A DNA stretch of 34,843 nt from Monosiga brevicollis MX1 (taxonomy: Eukaryota; Opisthokonta; Choanoflagellata; Craspedida; Salpingoecidae), in contig NW_001865065.1 of NCBI RefSeq assembly GCF_000002865.3, positions 37,438 to 72,280 of the forward strand, read 5' to 3'. Shown one piece after another: positions 10,491 to 23,323 of the stretch. The notes beneath the pieces were generated by a model that was not told the origin of the DNA, did not search any database, and was given only the letters and a program-made list of their open reading frames with translations. The position numbers and the translations under genes are program-made. Positions within the stretch are counted from its first letter, which is position 1; every line of letters begins with the position of its first letter.

Positions 10491-13400
10491 ATGGGGAATC
10501 AACTGACGGCAGCACCCTCTCAGGTTTGCTGAGAACGATGGCGTCACCCCTTGTCTGCTTTTGGCTTGTGCCAAATAGCTTTAGTCCCCCGTCGTTTCCC
10601 CTTGTTTCAAAGACACTAGCCCGCTCTTCTCGACATCGATGCCATTTCGTCACCTCAATGACCGATGCTCGTCTCGGTGTCCTTGGTCATCTTCTGGCCT
10701 CTGGCCGATCATCCCTTCGCCCGGAATCTTGTGCGGGTGGACTAGGTGCAACCCTTGGAGATTTACTTTGCCGAGCTGTCTGGGTATACTTACCTCTCGA
10801 CTGTGCACAGCACTCGCTTTCTTAAGGTGGGCGCCTTTTCTACTTTTCTACCAGCACTGCAACCTATTTTGCCTCGAGCCAGCTGTTTTGTTTGCTCCTG
10901 GCAGACGTGGAGCATTGGCTTTAAAATTATGACTCATCGTGTTTGCTCTCAATCAACATACATGTGCGTAGACGGCTTTGGCCAACGTCCAGGGCGACCG
11001 CCGTATCGTCAAGGTCCTCGTTTATCCAGATGCCAAGGCCAGTCAGCAAACTGCGTCCTACGAACGGGAACGCAACATCCTTCGTCACTACTGGGAACAG
11101 CTGCATGCCTCCCCGCACGCCCTGTGCTACGACAAGGACCCCATCACCTCCAACAACGCCGCTTTCCTTCTTCGTGACTATGCCTACACCAACCTCTATG
11201 ACCGGCTCTCCACTCGCCCACTCCTCAGCCGGCTCGAGAAGCTCTGGATGCTCTACCAGCTACTCCATGCTCTTCGTGATGCCCATGCCAAGAACATTTT
11301 TCACGGTGACCTTAAACCCGACAACATTCTGCTGACCTCTTGGCAGTGGGTCATGCTCTCTGATTGGGCACCTTTCAAACCTGGCATGCTGGCCGATGTC
11401 AGTCTTTGCTCGTCCGCCCGCTGATGGCGCATGGCCCGGGCGTGCCCACGGCGCGCTTGCCAACGCACCGTCCACTTTTTGACGCTTCCCTCACGCCCCC
11501 CGCCCCGACAAACCTATTCATCCTTCACCATAGAACAACCCCATGGCCTTTGACTTTTTCTTCGACACCTCCGGCAAACGCTCTTGTCTGCTGGCCCCTG
11601 AGCGGTTTTATACACCACGCTCCAAGGACGGCAGTACGTTTTGCTTCGCTCTGACTGAAGTGATGCTCACGCTTATAGATGCTTTAACGACAGCTGGCGA
11701 GGAGGTAGCTTGAAAGCAACTGCTTGCTCATTCCGTTCGTCGCGCCGCTGTCACAGCCGAGGAACTATATCGCGATGAAGCACTGACCGCTGCCATGGAC
11801 ATGTTTGCCGTTGGGTAAGTTTTGTCCATCATTCTCGCCATTCCTGTTCTGAATACGCACGGCACCTGCAGCGCTGATAAGGCGCGCCTCTTAAATCCCA
11901 CGACGAACCTTTGTCTCAACTACACCCGGTATTTCGCTCTACCCTCACCTGACCCTAGCTGCATCATTTTTGAACTGTTCACGGATGGTCTGAACCTCTT
12001 TGACTTTTCCACCTTACTCACTTATCGCCTGGTACGTCCAAATTATGGAGACCAGCATCAAGTTGCCTGTATCAAAGTGCGCAACAATTTTAGCCTCATC
12101 CTTCCCCATTTGCTTGTCTTTCCCCGCCTCCACACACTACGACGTCCCACAGAATCAGAGCACCATTGATGACAAGTTGGCGCAGCTGGATGAGCCTGCC
12201 ATTCGAGACTTGGTGCAAACTCTTGTGCAGCGCGACCCCAAGCTGCGACCCTCAGCTGCGCAACTTATGGAGCAATTGACCGGCTCGTTGTTTCCAAGCG
12301 CCTTTGCTGGTTTGCACACCTCACTGGAGAAGCTTCCCCTGATTCGCTCCTCCCAGCATGAGGTCTGCATCAACTCCGCCGCAGCAACGCGAGTCCATCA
12401 CATGGCCCGAGAATGCAACTCCTTGTTGAAGGCAGCAGGCCAGAGCTCCATTGACCAGGGTACGCCTGCGTCAGATTCAACCGCCCTCTGTCTCTTGAGC
12501 CTCCGGGCGTTGAAACTCACTTTGATTACGCCCATGTCACATTGCTTTCCTGTTTTATGCTTTTTTATTTTTATTTTCAATTTTTTGATTTTTGACCCAT
12601 TCTTGATATTCATGCAGCGGCGGTGGGTGTGGTGGCCACCAACGTCCTCTTTGCGAACCTACGCCACCTGCACCAACTTCAGGCCCAGCTCACCTGTGTC
12701 AATACCGTGCGCAAGCTCATCCCCTGCGTTGACGATGGAATTCGGTCGGTTATTGCTGTTGAGCTCACCCTCGCTGCAACTCATTTGCTTCACCCTGACT
12801 TTGAATTGGTGCCCCTCACACGAATGGCATTGGTGACTGTCAGCTTGGAGCGGTTTGTACCCCACCTGACTTACCTTTGTCTGAAGCAGCATCCAGCTCG
12901 CTTAAGGGCTTCGGCGCTGTCGTAAGTTTGATGTTTGCAATTCTTGTTTGAGAAATCATGAACGACCAAGCAAAACCGACAACAGAAACACCATCACTTG
13001 ATACTTCCTGTCTCCCCCACCCACTTGCCAAATGAATACATCGCTGTTCTTACCTCATGGCCGTGTGCGTGGTGCAGAGCCCTGCTGTCAGCGTTGCAGC
13101 TGGTGAGCAAGGTTGAGCTGGCGCATGTTCAGCTCTTCACCCATTACATCTTCCCAAACTTGCTGCACCTGATCGAAGATGATGCTCCGGTAAGCGACGC
13201 GCTTTTGTTACGGCAGGCAGGCTGAGACCTGCCCTGTTACTTTGCCCATTCAATTTTCGTGATATGCGGCGTCGTTGCATCAAATGCGCTTTTTGACGTG
13301 TCAGCCCGCATGAGGCGTGCAAGAGAGAGCTCGGGCGAAGGCGATCAAACTAGCTTTGCTGGCCGGAATGTACCATTCACACCATCCTTTGGCCCCTAGC

Positions 13401-16400
13401 TCGCATGCCGAGTGGCTTATGCGCAATGCTTTGCCGATCTGGCTGATTGTAGCAAGCGGTTTCTCGACTTGGCGCAGGTAACGATGGCTCCTTTTCGGGC
13501 GCAGCGCCTCCCTCTGGCTCGAGTACCTTGCGTGTTGGCTTCGAATGCACCTCTTACTGTCCAATCTGCCGTCCAGTCGGATGTGGCTGGGCAAGAACAA
13601 CTGGCCAGCACCGGCAAGGACGTGTATCAGCACCAGCTTGTCCGTCTCCGGGACATGCTTCAGGTATCGATGCCCTCCGTGCAGCTCTGGTCGCGATAGC
13701 AATTCCATGTTCCTATGATATGCTTTCTTTTCAAACTAACCTCAACTGGGTTCGTAGGAGCACCTTGAGTTTATCGTCAAAGACTCATCATCGATGGTGC
13801 GTCGAGCCTTTTTGCTATCGAGTCTGGACCGGCTGTGTCCCAGCCTCGGTCCCACCAAAAGTAAGTTGCAAATGCCACCATCTTTTCTGTCAAACGAGTC
13901 CTAAAACAGGCTTGCACATAATATGCTGCCGGTCACACACCACACAATGGGCTCTAGCTGCCACACAGTTGTTGGCGCACATGATGTCCTACCTGAACGA
14001 GCGCAATGACTGGCGCCTGCGAGCTGCATTTTTCACCGGCATTTCGGTTAGAGGATGGTGTTGCATCCGCCTTGTACACAGTCTGGCTCCGGTGTGTTGC
14101 ATGCACGGCTTCACTCAACAATTTGACGCTACACGCGCTGGTTGGTGTGCATCTGGTGCTTTGTAGAATGTGGCGGTATATCTCGGACGAGAGAACCTCA
14201 AAGTCGGGCTCGACCCATTTCTTATTCAAGGTCTCAGTGACAGGTGTGTGGTTTTAAAAAGCGTCTCTCCTTCGCCCGTGCGCTGTGCATGCTTTGTGTG
14301 TGTTGTCCCGCTTATTCATGCTCTCCCGGGGTGGACAGTGAGGAATTTGTGGTTCATCACACGCTACAAGCCATCATCGAAATGACAAAGGCCAACATTC
14401 TACCTGCGGGCCGCAAGCGCGACTTTACCAAGACCGTTTTCGCCCTGTTGCTGCATCCAAAGTATGCTCGTTGTCTTTATTTGGGCTGAAAACATGGCTC
14501 AAAATCTCCGTCCGTCATTGGCCGTGGCCATGCTTGCACTTTATTGTCCATGTGTCAACCCTTTGCAGTCTGTCTGTCCTTATTCTGTCTACATATGGGC
14601 CTCCCGCTGTCTTCTCTTTGTCTGACCCTCTCGTCTTTCACGGATGCACCCGCGCACGCTTGCCAGCAATTGGATTCGGGCCGCAGCCATCGATTATGTG
14701 ACCACAGTGGCGGGAATGATTTCGGAGTACGATATGCACGCCTACCTCATGCATGAGCTCAAGGTACGCATTTATTCGTCTGTCTCCATTTGTCAAGCAG
14801 CTCGCTTGTGCGCTCCGAATGCTCCTTTCAGTCCACCCTCACCTGTGTGCTCCATCAACAGGGTTTCTTGGCCTACCCAGTCGTTTCGCTCTTGGACAAG
14901 GCACTCCTGATTACCGCGCTTCGCCCACCTTTGCCCCGCGGTCTTTTTGAAGTCTTGGTGACGCACGAAAATTTTGGAGTGTATGTCTTTTCCCAACTTG
15001 GAGTTCAGTCGATGAGTGTTTTTCTTACTTTGCTAGACTTATCCATCAAGCTCACCGTTCCTGTCTCTGCGCTGCGCCCTTTTGATGGATCCGCGTATCA
15101 AGCGTGGAGGAGCTCTTGTCTGAGCTCAGCGTGCAGCGAGCAGGGCCCCGACAAGTACAGCTGAGCGAGAAGCAGCAAATGCTGTACAACCAGTTACTCA
15201 AGGTCTGTCGACACTTACACGCTGCTTTCCTGTCAGAGGGCACGGCTTCTGCGCTGACGGGCATGGTTTCGCTCCGGGTTCTGCGACGTGCGATGAACTC
15301 GACCAGCTGCACATGCGCGTCCAGGACGAGCAAGCTGCAGCCCTTCTCCTCGGATTCATTCGTCAGGTAGGCTTTGTTGCTTGTGTGGCTACATCCAAAT
15401 TCCCATGCCCCTAGTTGTCGCTCTTTCTCACCGTCCTGTCGTTCTTTGGCTGGGGACGACGTTGATTGCCCTCCCAGGCACAGCGAGGACGATATCGCAT
15501 GCTTGAGCAAGGGGCCACGGCCGAGAGCCTGTCGCCTTGGCGACGCACACGCCAACGCGTGCCCTTTACCTTGACCCGCAAACAAGCCATGATGGAATGG
15601 GCCCAGGTTCCTCCAACGCACAAGGTGACATTCCGACACCTAGGGAATGCGCTTGCCGCTTGTGTTTGTTTGCTCCAGTCTGTATCGTCATGCTCATGGT
15701 TGCGAGTACTCCTTCTTTTTTTTTGCTGCTACGTTTGGCTGCCACGCTTGTCTGCATTCAAGATTGAGCGACTATCACTGGACGCCACCGAGGCCACGGC
15801 AGCCATTATGTTGGGAGATGCAACCGAGGAGGGTCCGTGCTGGCTCATTGGTGCCAATCAGTATCGCTGGTGGGTGTGCGCGATGAAGCATGAAGTGGCT
15901 CGCACTTGCCGGTACAAGCTGGTGGGTGGGTATCCTCAAGCCACTCTTCTTTCATCTTTCTCGCGCTGTAGGCTGGGTATGCTGGCGCAGCGGCACGCAG
16001 CTTGTCGCCATGAATTCCTGCTCCAAGGGTATGCTGCCAAGCATCTTTGCAAGGATTGTTTGAACCTATCATCAACTCAATACGGGTGGCTGCTCTTTTC
16101 ATCCGTCGTAGGGGGCTGGGCCGCGCAGATCGTCGCGCCAATACGTCCAAAGCACCCGTTGTGCCCTCAGCGTACGTGGCATATTTTCAGTCCACTCTGC
16201 CTGTGACATCAGATTCTGCGAGCCCACCACCAGCTCACAACGTGCTGCTTTGACAGGCCTTGGGTACCACAAGGAGCCATGATTGCACACTTGCACGAGC
16301 ATCGTGCGCGCGTGAGCGCCATTGCCAGTCTGCCTGGGAGTGGGGTATGTTATTGCGTGAAGTTGATTCCAAGCAGAGACCATGGCTCATCCTATGCTCT

Positions 16401-18513
16401 CTTCTGACGGGCAATATACCGTCGGTTGTTTAACTGGACGCCTTCTCCTCCTCGAACGTTGTAGCGTGCTCTAACGGCGAGCAAGGATGGCACTGTCAAG
16501 CTTTGGAATTTGGCGGAGATGACGCATGCCGTGACCCCTTGCGCGTCAGAGCAAACCTTCACACAGTTTGAAGGACCGGTTCAATCACTCTTTACTAGCC
16601 CTGTTGTGAGTGTGTCTCGCCTTGCTCGTGTCACACCACTGCCTCCGAGCCTCGTCGATTCTGCAGGAAGCTGTCTCCGGCTCGCCGCAGCTGCTCATAC
16701 TGCCCATGCTTCACGCAGCTCCGACAACAGTTTGCTGCTAGTTCTGGTAGCAAGGTCGTCCTCTACGACATTCAGAAAGTAGCCACAGCTTCGGCGGTGG
16801 AAATGCCCGACCAGGCACGTGTATCGCCAGCCGGCTTCTTGTTTTGATAACATGAATGCTTCAGAAAGCACGCACACAACCCTTGTTGTTTGGCTGTCTG
16901 CCGCTCGTTCTCCTGTCGCACCCTCCCATGGCATCCTCTTGTCCTGCTTGAGATCTAACCTCTCTCTCTTCCTAAATCACGCGTAGAGCCGTGTCATGGG
17001 CCTCACTGGGGCGAGAGCGCACACTTTCTCACGTGCCATCGTTGCGGCATACACCACGTCCAATCGCATTTGCATCTTGGATCACCGCCAAAAGCGGGTT
17101 TCCAGCTCCATGTCTCTCGCCAACGACTATGGTCTCATGTCGTCGGCGGTCATGTCCCCAGACGGTCTCTGGCTGGCCGGGGGCACGTCGGCTGGTGTGC
17201 TCAGTGTGTGGGATCTTCGCTTCCACAAGACCGTCGTCCACTGGCGTGACGCTCCTCGAATCGAGCACCTGGGCCTTTTCCCCCACGACTTTGACAGCAC
17301 CAGGCCGCCGCAGATCGTGGCAGCCGTGGGCGACTGGACACTGACCAGCTGGAATATGCGCACCCGTCAGCGCCAGCAACTCTTTCAGGTGGCGCGCGAG
17401 AACATTGCACTGCCGTTGGAGTTGCCCAGCCCCTCCAGCCTACCCGCCCCACGCTCAGCCTACGACTTTCACGCAGACGCCGTGCGTAGCGACATGACCT
17501 CGGTAAGTGACCCTACGCCTATGTGTTTTCAAGGGGCTACGGATTCAAGACATTTGCACTCGGATCCTCATGGCTTATGGTCCCGTTTGTAGTCGGACCA
17601 AGTTAATCTCTCCGTATCGTGGACCCAGCTGAAGGAGCGTGAAAAGCGTGACTTTTTAATCTCGTATGTCAACATTGTATCTGATGGCACCGATCAGGCG
17701 TCTGGGGTCGCGGGCCTTTGTGACAGAGAAAGGTCTTTGAAAACTCTGGCTGTGTTTGACACAAAGGCGGGCTTTTTTTTTTTTTTTTTTTAGCGAGCGG
17801 CAAGAAGTGCTTCGTTATCAAGAAGAACTAGATCGCTTGTATTGCGCCTCGAGCGCCTCGCGCACGGCCACACCTCATCGCTCTGTACGAGATTGCACCT
17901 TTGCTCACATTTACCTGTTTGCTCTGTCGACGTGAAGCGTCTAACTCATTCTCTGTGCTGGGTCGACAGAACATCACGTGTGTGTCAGCCACGGAATCCG
18001 ATTCGCCGCTCGTGATTGTTGGTGACAATCATCGTCAAATCACCGTCTGGAACACAGCCGTGACAAGCGACTCCTTTGGTTTTGGGCAAAAAGGTCGGGG
18101 CCCACCCTGCAAGCATCATGCAGGGGTTGTTGAGCTGACGCACGGGATTTGGCTTGTGACACGCTCATAATTATCCTGAACTGTGCAATGACATTCGACT
18201 ACGGCAGATGCCAAGGAGTTTGAGACGGAAACTCAGCGCCATATGGTTCTCACGCGGCCCAAGCCAGCCCCAATGCCCGCAGACAACGATTTTCAGCCCG
18301 GACCCGTTGCGCCCTCGGTCTGTTTGGCTCTCTTGCATCCTTTAACACAATCCAAGGGTTGCCATATGCGCAAATGCTCATGAATTTTTCACCTGTTTTG
18401 GATGTCCGCAGTGTCACCATCGTGCCCCATTGAGTGCGGTGGCCCTGGTGACGGAGAACAATGGCTTGGTGGTCTCGGCTGACACAAGTGGCGTGGTTAA
18501 GGTTTGGAAATAG
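10491..18513 (+). CDS. PIK3R4: VPS15 / PIK3R4, regulatory subunit of class III PI3-kinase
   Basis: Exons by phase and similarity: 10491-10523, 10746-10826, 10972-11397, 11534-11633, 11757-11814, 11959-12031, 12153-12459, 12618-12921, 13078-13189, 13400-13477, 13577-13663, 13758-13860, 13958-14046, 14167-14243, 14339-14461, 14667-14763, 14862-14980, 15103-15202, 15307-15366, 15478-15624, 15763-15929, 15972-16028, 16112-16171, 16257-16344, 16465-16605, 16731-16820, 16987-17502, 17593-17663, 17794-17884, 17970-18093, 18208-18317, 18412-18513. They give about 1,396 residues (human about 1,358). MGNQ gives a myristoylation glycine. The kinase domain has Lys about 52, HGDLKPDN (149-156), DWA replacing DFG, FFFDTS and APERF. 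HEAT repeats span about 340-790 and WD40 repeats about 960-1396, ending VVKVWK. VPS15 scaffolds VPS34 and Beclin 1 on endosomes and autophagosomes. Joins around 14980-15366, 15929-15972 and 16605-16987 are the least certain. Confidence 0.92.
17773..17791 (+). promoter_or_regulatory. Poly(T) splice-acceptor tract in a VPS15 intron
   Basis: A run of 19 T sits immediately before the TAG acceptor of the exon starting at 17794. It shows that the local splicing machinery uses polypyrimidine tracts and supports the exon call that follows it. Confidence 0.8.
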
Positions 18514-19098
18514 GGACTATCCTCCTGTCCTTTTTGTGCCATAGTTTTCTCAGATGCATCTTGGATGGCGGGCTCGAATGCCACGGACAAGAAACAAGAA
18601 ACGGAAAATCAAGTGAATTGATCTGGAGGAAATAATAATTACTAACATGTAAATTGTTATGATTCCTTCTTCAGGAAAGACAGCGCATCGAAAACAAATC
18701 ATCTGAAAACCTAATAACCATGTCACAGACATGAAGGAGCGCGGGTGTGGTTACCCCTGAGCATTGTCTGCACCCAGCAAAATGAAAGGAGGCCCCAACC
18801 AGGGAAAAAAGAAAGGAAAGAGAAGAAAACAAACTGGGCCAAATCAAAAGAACAAGCAACAAACCAAGGGCAAAAAAAAGACAAAGACAAAGACATGAAA
18901 CTCTCTTGTGATACTCGGGGAAACGGTGGAACATCTAACCAAAGCAAGCGTGGCGGGCTGGGCGGCCTACGTCTAGCGAAAAGAAATATTTAAAGAAAAA
19001 CAGAGCGCAGCTCGTCTCGTCAAGGCAAACCACCAACAGAAAGGCAGGCAAGCAAGCAGATTGACAAACAAAAGATCCAAAACAGGCACTTTGTTGGC
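18514..19098. other. Convergent 3' region between VPS15 and the centriolin-like gene
   Basis: 585 bp with AT-rich, A-rich sequence on the plus strand (about 18590-18720 and 18800-18900) and no supported gene. Both transcripts must end here. The tract around 18625-18665 (aataataattactaac) is a plausible site for poly(A) signals, but no canonical AATAAA was identified. Confidence 0.5.
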
Positions 19099-21987
19099 TT
19101 AGCCCTCAACATCATCGGCAAAGGCGGCAACTTGCAAAAGCTCGGTGCAGGCTTGGGCCAAAAGCTTGCCCAGTCGTTCCTCCATGGCCCGAAGCTCAAT
19201 GGCACGCGAGGCAACCGTGGTCGCCTCCTTGTTCGCGCCTTCCTCATTCACAGCGTCATCACCGGTCTGTATGAGCTGTAGAAGGCGTTGCAAGTCATCT
19301 GTCTGGGATGCAATGCAGCTACGAAGACGAAATAGACGCTGGACGCTGGCCTCGTGTTGTGACATGATGGCCTCTAATCGCGCCAGATTTTGTTCGTATT
19401 TTTGAAGCGCGGCAATCGCCTGGCTTCGTTTTTTGGAGGCTGCTTCCACCTCAATACGCAACTGCTCCTGCAGGGCGGCTTCTTGGTTGATGGAGGAGCG
19501 CCGCCGCCGCAGGTCTCGGTAGGAGTCAACCAGTTTCTCGCAAATGGAGGCCAATGTGTGACCGGCATGTTGTTGCCAGGTAAGCCGCTGGCGCGGGTAG
19601 CATGGCTTGGCTTCGACGAGAATTTCTACGGGGCGGGCCACCTGGGACAGCCCTTCGTCGTGCAGCCAGCTACTGAGGTGGGCGAGCCGATTCTTGGTCT
19701 GATCGTTCATGGCACGGAGTTCCTCCTCCAGGTGGTTGAATTCCTTGGCCGTGCTCACGGTTTTGGCCAAGAGACGACTCACGACTTCGATGGGTTCGAG
19801 ACCATGAAGGGCTACACCCGACACCGCCGTGCCTTCTTGCTCATCCGACGCCACCCCAAAGCCGACCACGAGAGCTTCCAGGCGCATTTTGAGCATATGG
19901 AGCTCGTCACGAGCCTGTTGCTCTTCAAGGACCATGTTTTGCAAGGTCAGGGCCAGTTCAGCGGGCGCCATGTGCTCGCGCACAATGCGTGAGCCTGCAT
20001 GCGCGTTGATGGCATCAAGCACAGCCAAAAGGCGCGCGCGCGTCACCTGAAGCTCCGTGGCCACGGGTGAAGGCATGGCTTCGAGAGAATGGGAGCGGAC
20101 GTTGAGGGAGTGTGGCGCGGTATGCCGGCGCGTGGGAGGTGGAGGGGCGCTGGCACCGCGCCCGTTCTGGTGGGAGAGCTCCGACTCGACCGAGGCCAGC
20201 TCCATCTGTGCTTCAGTGAGGCGGTGCTCGAGCTCCTGCACGCGCTGTTGATTGTTGAGAGCAGCCGTGCGCCAGGCATCGGCTTCCTCCCGTTCCTGTG
20301 AAGTTTGATCTGCGCGAGGAGGTAGATCCGTCAACTCGGAGACGTCAAGGGTGAAAAAGACGTCGTTGTGCGCGGCGTCACCGAGCCGGGCTTGGCGGCG
20401 GGCGTGAAGTTCATAGAGCTGGTTTTCGAGTTGCCGGACCTGCTGGGTTTGGGCGTCAGAGCTTGAGCGGGCCTCGCCGGCGGAAGCAGACTCACTGTTG
20501 CGCGAGTTTTGGCGAGTCATGGAGCGGGATGAGCGAGCGCTCTGGTGGACGGGCTCTGGCACCGGGCCGAGACCGCCGTGTTCGGGGTCGGAGTGGCCCT
20601 GCTCGCGGCGTAGGCGGTGCAATTCAGCACGAAGATCACGTTCTTCGTTGGCATCGAGATGATCCGCGGTGTGTTGCGCGACGGCTTGTGAGTACATGAC
20701 CGAATTCTGGCCGGTACTGGAGTCAAGGGAGGGCACGACGTTGGCACGTTCCTGGGCCTCATAGAGGAGGGCGGTCAGACGTGATATTTCATCGTCTTTT
20801 TGCTTGAGGAGGTCGTCGCGTTCACAATTGGAGCGCCGCAGTTCTTCTATTTCTTGCACGACAGCCGGGTAGGAGATGCCGCTGTCGATGGAATGGGTCT
20901 TGAGGAAGGTGCGGCGGGGCCGGGTTGGAGGTGAGTTGCTGCGCCGGGGCACCCCGCTGTCGCTGCTGAGGTGGCGATCACGGGCCACGTCGTCCATGTC
21001 ATCAGGTTCTGCAGAGAGCTCACCAGCATCCGTGGCAACGGTGGCAGTGCTTTGGTCTGCGCCATCGGAGGTTTGTTCGGCGGGTGGTGATGTGGCTGGC
21101 GGTGTGGTCGCGAGGCCGCGAAGGTGAACGAGGCGTTCTTGTGAATCGCGGCGCTCTTGGTTGTTGATGCTGATTCCGTCAAGAACGTCAACGTATGGGC
21201 AGATGGCCAGGAGGTAGGCCCGGGTGTGGGGAAGATCGGACACTGGGTTACCAAAGATGGAAAGGATGCAGAGATTGGCCAAGCTGGCCAGCCCATGAAG
21301 GCCGTGGAGGCTAGCGAGGCGATTCTGGGCCAGCCGGAGTTCGCGCAGGTGGGTCAGTTGGAAGAGTTCGGGGGGCAGGCTGGTCAGCTTGTTGTGCTCG
21401 ACGTTGAGCACGCGCAGGCAAGAGAGCTGGCCAATGCCCTTGAGGGAGGATAGATCATTGTTGTCGAGCCGCAGTGTTTCGAGTCGTTGAAGGGTATGTA
21501 GGTTGGAAAGTTGTTTGATCCAGTTGGACGAGAGCGTCAAATGTTTGAGGTACGGGGAACGCTCGAATCCCTCCATGTACTATCAAGCGTGGATGTAATT
21601 TGATGTTCAAGCGAGCGCGAGGAGAGGGCAGGCAGGCAGGCGGGCAGGCGGCAAAGAAGAAGTGAGTCGTATCATCAGAATGGTGTTGATGCTGGTGCAC
21701 CCTTGTCAGAACCAGCGACGGGGGCAGGCAGCACAACCATAACAAAACAAGTGTTGCGCTCCGAGGGGAGGGTTGGCCACAAAGGGGAAAAGCAAACACC
21801 CGCCCCCCTCTACACCAAACAAAAGGAATCGTACCTTGATGCGTCCACGGGGAAAGTGGGTGCCGGCAAGGTCGAGGTCATGAAGTTCGTGCAAATCATC
21901 TTCATCTTCCAGACCGGCGCGGCGGAGGAGCAAGTTTTTGGTAATGTGGACCAGGGCGGCCTCCCGGCTTGACATTGTGCCGGGCAT
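19099..21987 (-). CDS. Centriolin-like leucine-rich-repeat and coiled-coil protein
   Basis: Two exons (21987-21835 and 21579-19099) join in phase 0 to give 877 residues, or 873 from the second Met. Residues about 15-50 and the exon-2 start resemble the centriolin N-terminus: a short helix, then RIKYMEGF and a run of LRRs (about 52-165) of the LxxLxLxxNxL type, ending in the LRR cap NPVSDLPHTRAYL...LDGISI. A Ser/Thr- and Pro-rich linker follows (about 200-300). Then come coiled-coil stretches rich in Glu, Gln, Arg and Leu, about 300-330, 430-510 and 600-877 (estimated by eye). This order fits a centrosome or basal-body protein, as in centriolin (CNTRL), but human centriolin is far longer. Other LRR/coiled-coil centrosomal families such as LRRCC1 are possible. 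No upstream exon is required. The gene is convergent with VPS15. Confidence 0.75.
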
Positions 21988-22337
21988 TGAGTTTGGCGCC
22001 GCAAACGCGCGCGCACACACACTGGGGCAACGACATGCACCAGCCCGGTCCGGGTGATGCGAGAGCGTACGTAGCCGCCGCGTCTGTGCACTTTGGGAGC
22101 AAAGTCGAGGGGCGAGGCTTGATGCGCCACACAACCTGGCAGGTGGGCGGATCCAGCACACAGGCGGAGAAAGAGGACGAGAAGGGGAGAGAAACGGCGC
22201 AGCAGGGGAAGGAGACAGCCTGATAGCAAGAATGGCTGCCTCCCTTCTCAAGCCAAGATCCACCCAAAAAAAAGAAACAAAAAGTGGCAGTCGTAGCGAG
22301 CTCGGGGGTTTAACCAGCTCAGCCCTCCGGGACGTTG

Positions 22338-22389
22338 GAGAGAGAGAGAGAGAGAGAGAGAGAAAAAAACACAGAGAGAGAGAAAGAGA

Positions 22390-22423
<34 letters not shown>

Positions 22424-22469
22424 AGCAAAACGTAAAAGAATAAAAGAGAGAGAGAGAGAGAGAGAGAGA
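22338..22469. repeat. Interrupted (GA)n arrays
   Basis: Three GA runs (about 22338-22363, 22372-22425, 22445-22469) are separated by short A-rich interruptions. They lie about 350-480 bp upstream of the start codon of the minus-strand centriolin-like gene, where they read as (CT)n in its sense orientation. Confidence 0.95.
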
Positions 22470-22621
22470 TCAATCAATCAGGTCTGCTCAAGATGATGAC
22501 AAAATGCAAACCACAAAACCACCACCAAAAATCGGGTGGATGATGCCTAATGCTGATGTTGTGTTGTGTGCAACCACAAACAACAAGCAAAAACTAAAAA
22601 AAAAAGGTCGCTCACAAAAAT

Positions 22622-22687
22622 ATGCTGGTGCTGGTGCTGGTGCTGGTGCTGGTGGTGCTGGTGGTGCTGCTGATGGTGGTGGTGGCT
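22622..22687 (+). repeat. (GCTGGT)n short tandem repeat
   Basis: Repeats of gctggt that decay into ggtgct and gatggt copies. The array is low complexity and could encode Gly-Ala or Leu-Val runs in different frames, but no flanking coding structure supports translation. Confidence 0.9.
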
Positions 22688-23323
22688 AGCTCTTCTTTAG
22701 AGGGAGAAGAGAGGTGCGCCACGCAGGTTTCAAACAAAAGGGGCGCACAAACTCGCCCAGAGGAAATCAGGACGGCACCCAAGAGTTGGTGCTGGATGTT
22801 GTTGTTGTTGCAGGCTGGGCGACAGTCGCGGCGGGAGTGACGGAGAGAGGGGGAAATGGGAAAGGGAGAGAGGGCGGGAGAATAGGGGCGAGCAGGAGTA
22901 AGCAAGCGGGCAAAGGCGCTCATGAGTACACACGATCGTCAAGATCAAGGGTTTAAAGCAAGACAGAAGAAGGGGTGTGTGGCGACTCGGGGGGTGGGGT
23001 GGGGTGGGCTCATACTTGATTCAAAGAAAAAGTGCGGGGATGGATCGGTCGTACGAGTCGGAAGCCAAAGCACCTGGGGCAAGAGCAAAATAGAGACAAG
23101 ACGCTTAGAGTGAGCGAGGGTGAAGCACCTTTATACCAAGCAAATGGTAGGCAGCTTTGTGTGAGCGTGTGAGCGTGTGCATGGGTGGGTGGGGTAAAGC
23201 AACAAGTTTGATACCTGGCCCGTGACCTGAGCGCTCACTCACTCAAGATGATCTGCAGAAAGAGAAAGGCCTCGAACCTTTTGGGTGGGAGAAGTCAATG
23301 TTGTGTGAAGCTAGAAGCGGCAG

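Noticed and set aside
14981-15102. Short VPS15 exon after TTTGCTAG at about 15036
   Set aside because: The frame reaches TGA within about 50 bases; direct joining of 14980 to 15103 preserves phase, although its acceptor is weak.
16606-16730. Alternative VPS15 exon after TCTGCAG at about 16665
   Set aside because: It would be entered in phase 0 and reaches a stop, whereas the CAACAG acceptor at 16730 keeps the WD40 frame.
22612-22923. Minus-strand open frame ending in Ser-Thr repeats
   Set aside because: The C-terminal part is the GCTGGT repeat and no splice-consistent partner exons or domain were seen.
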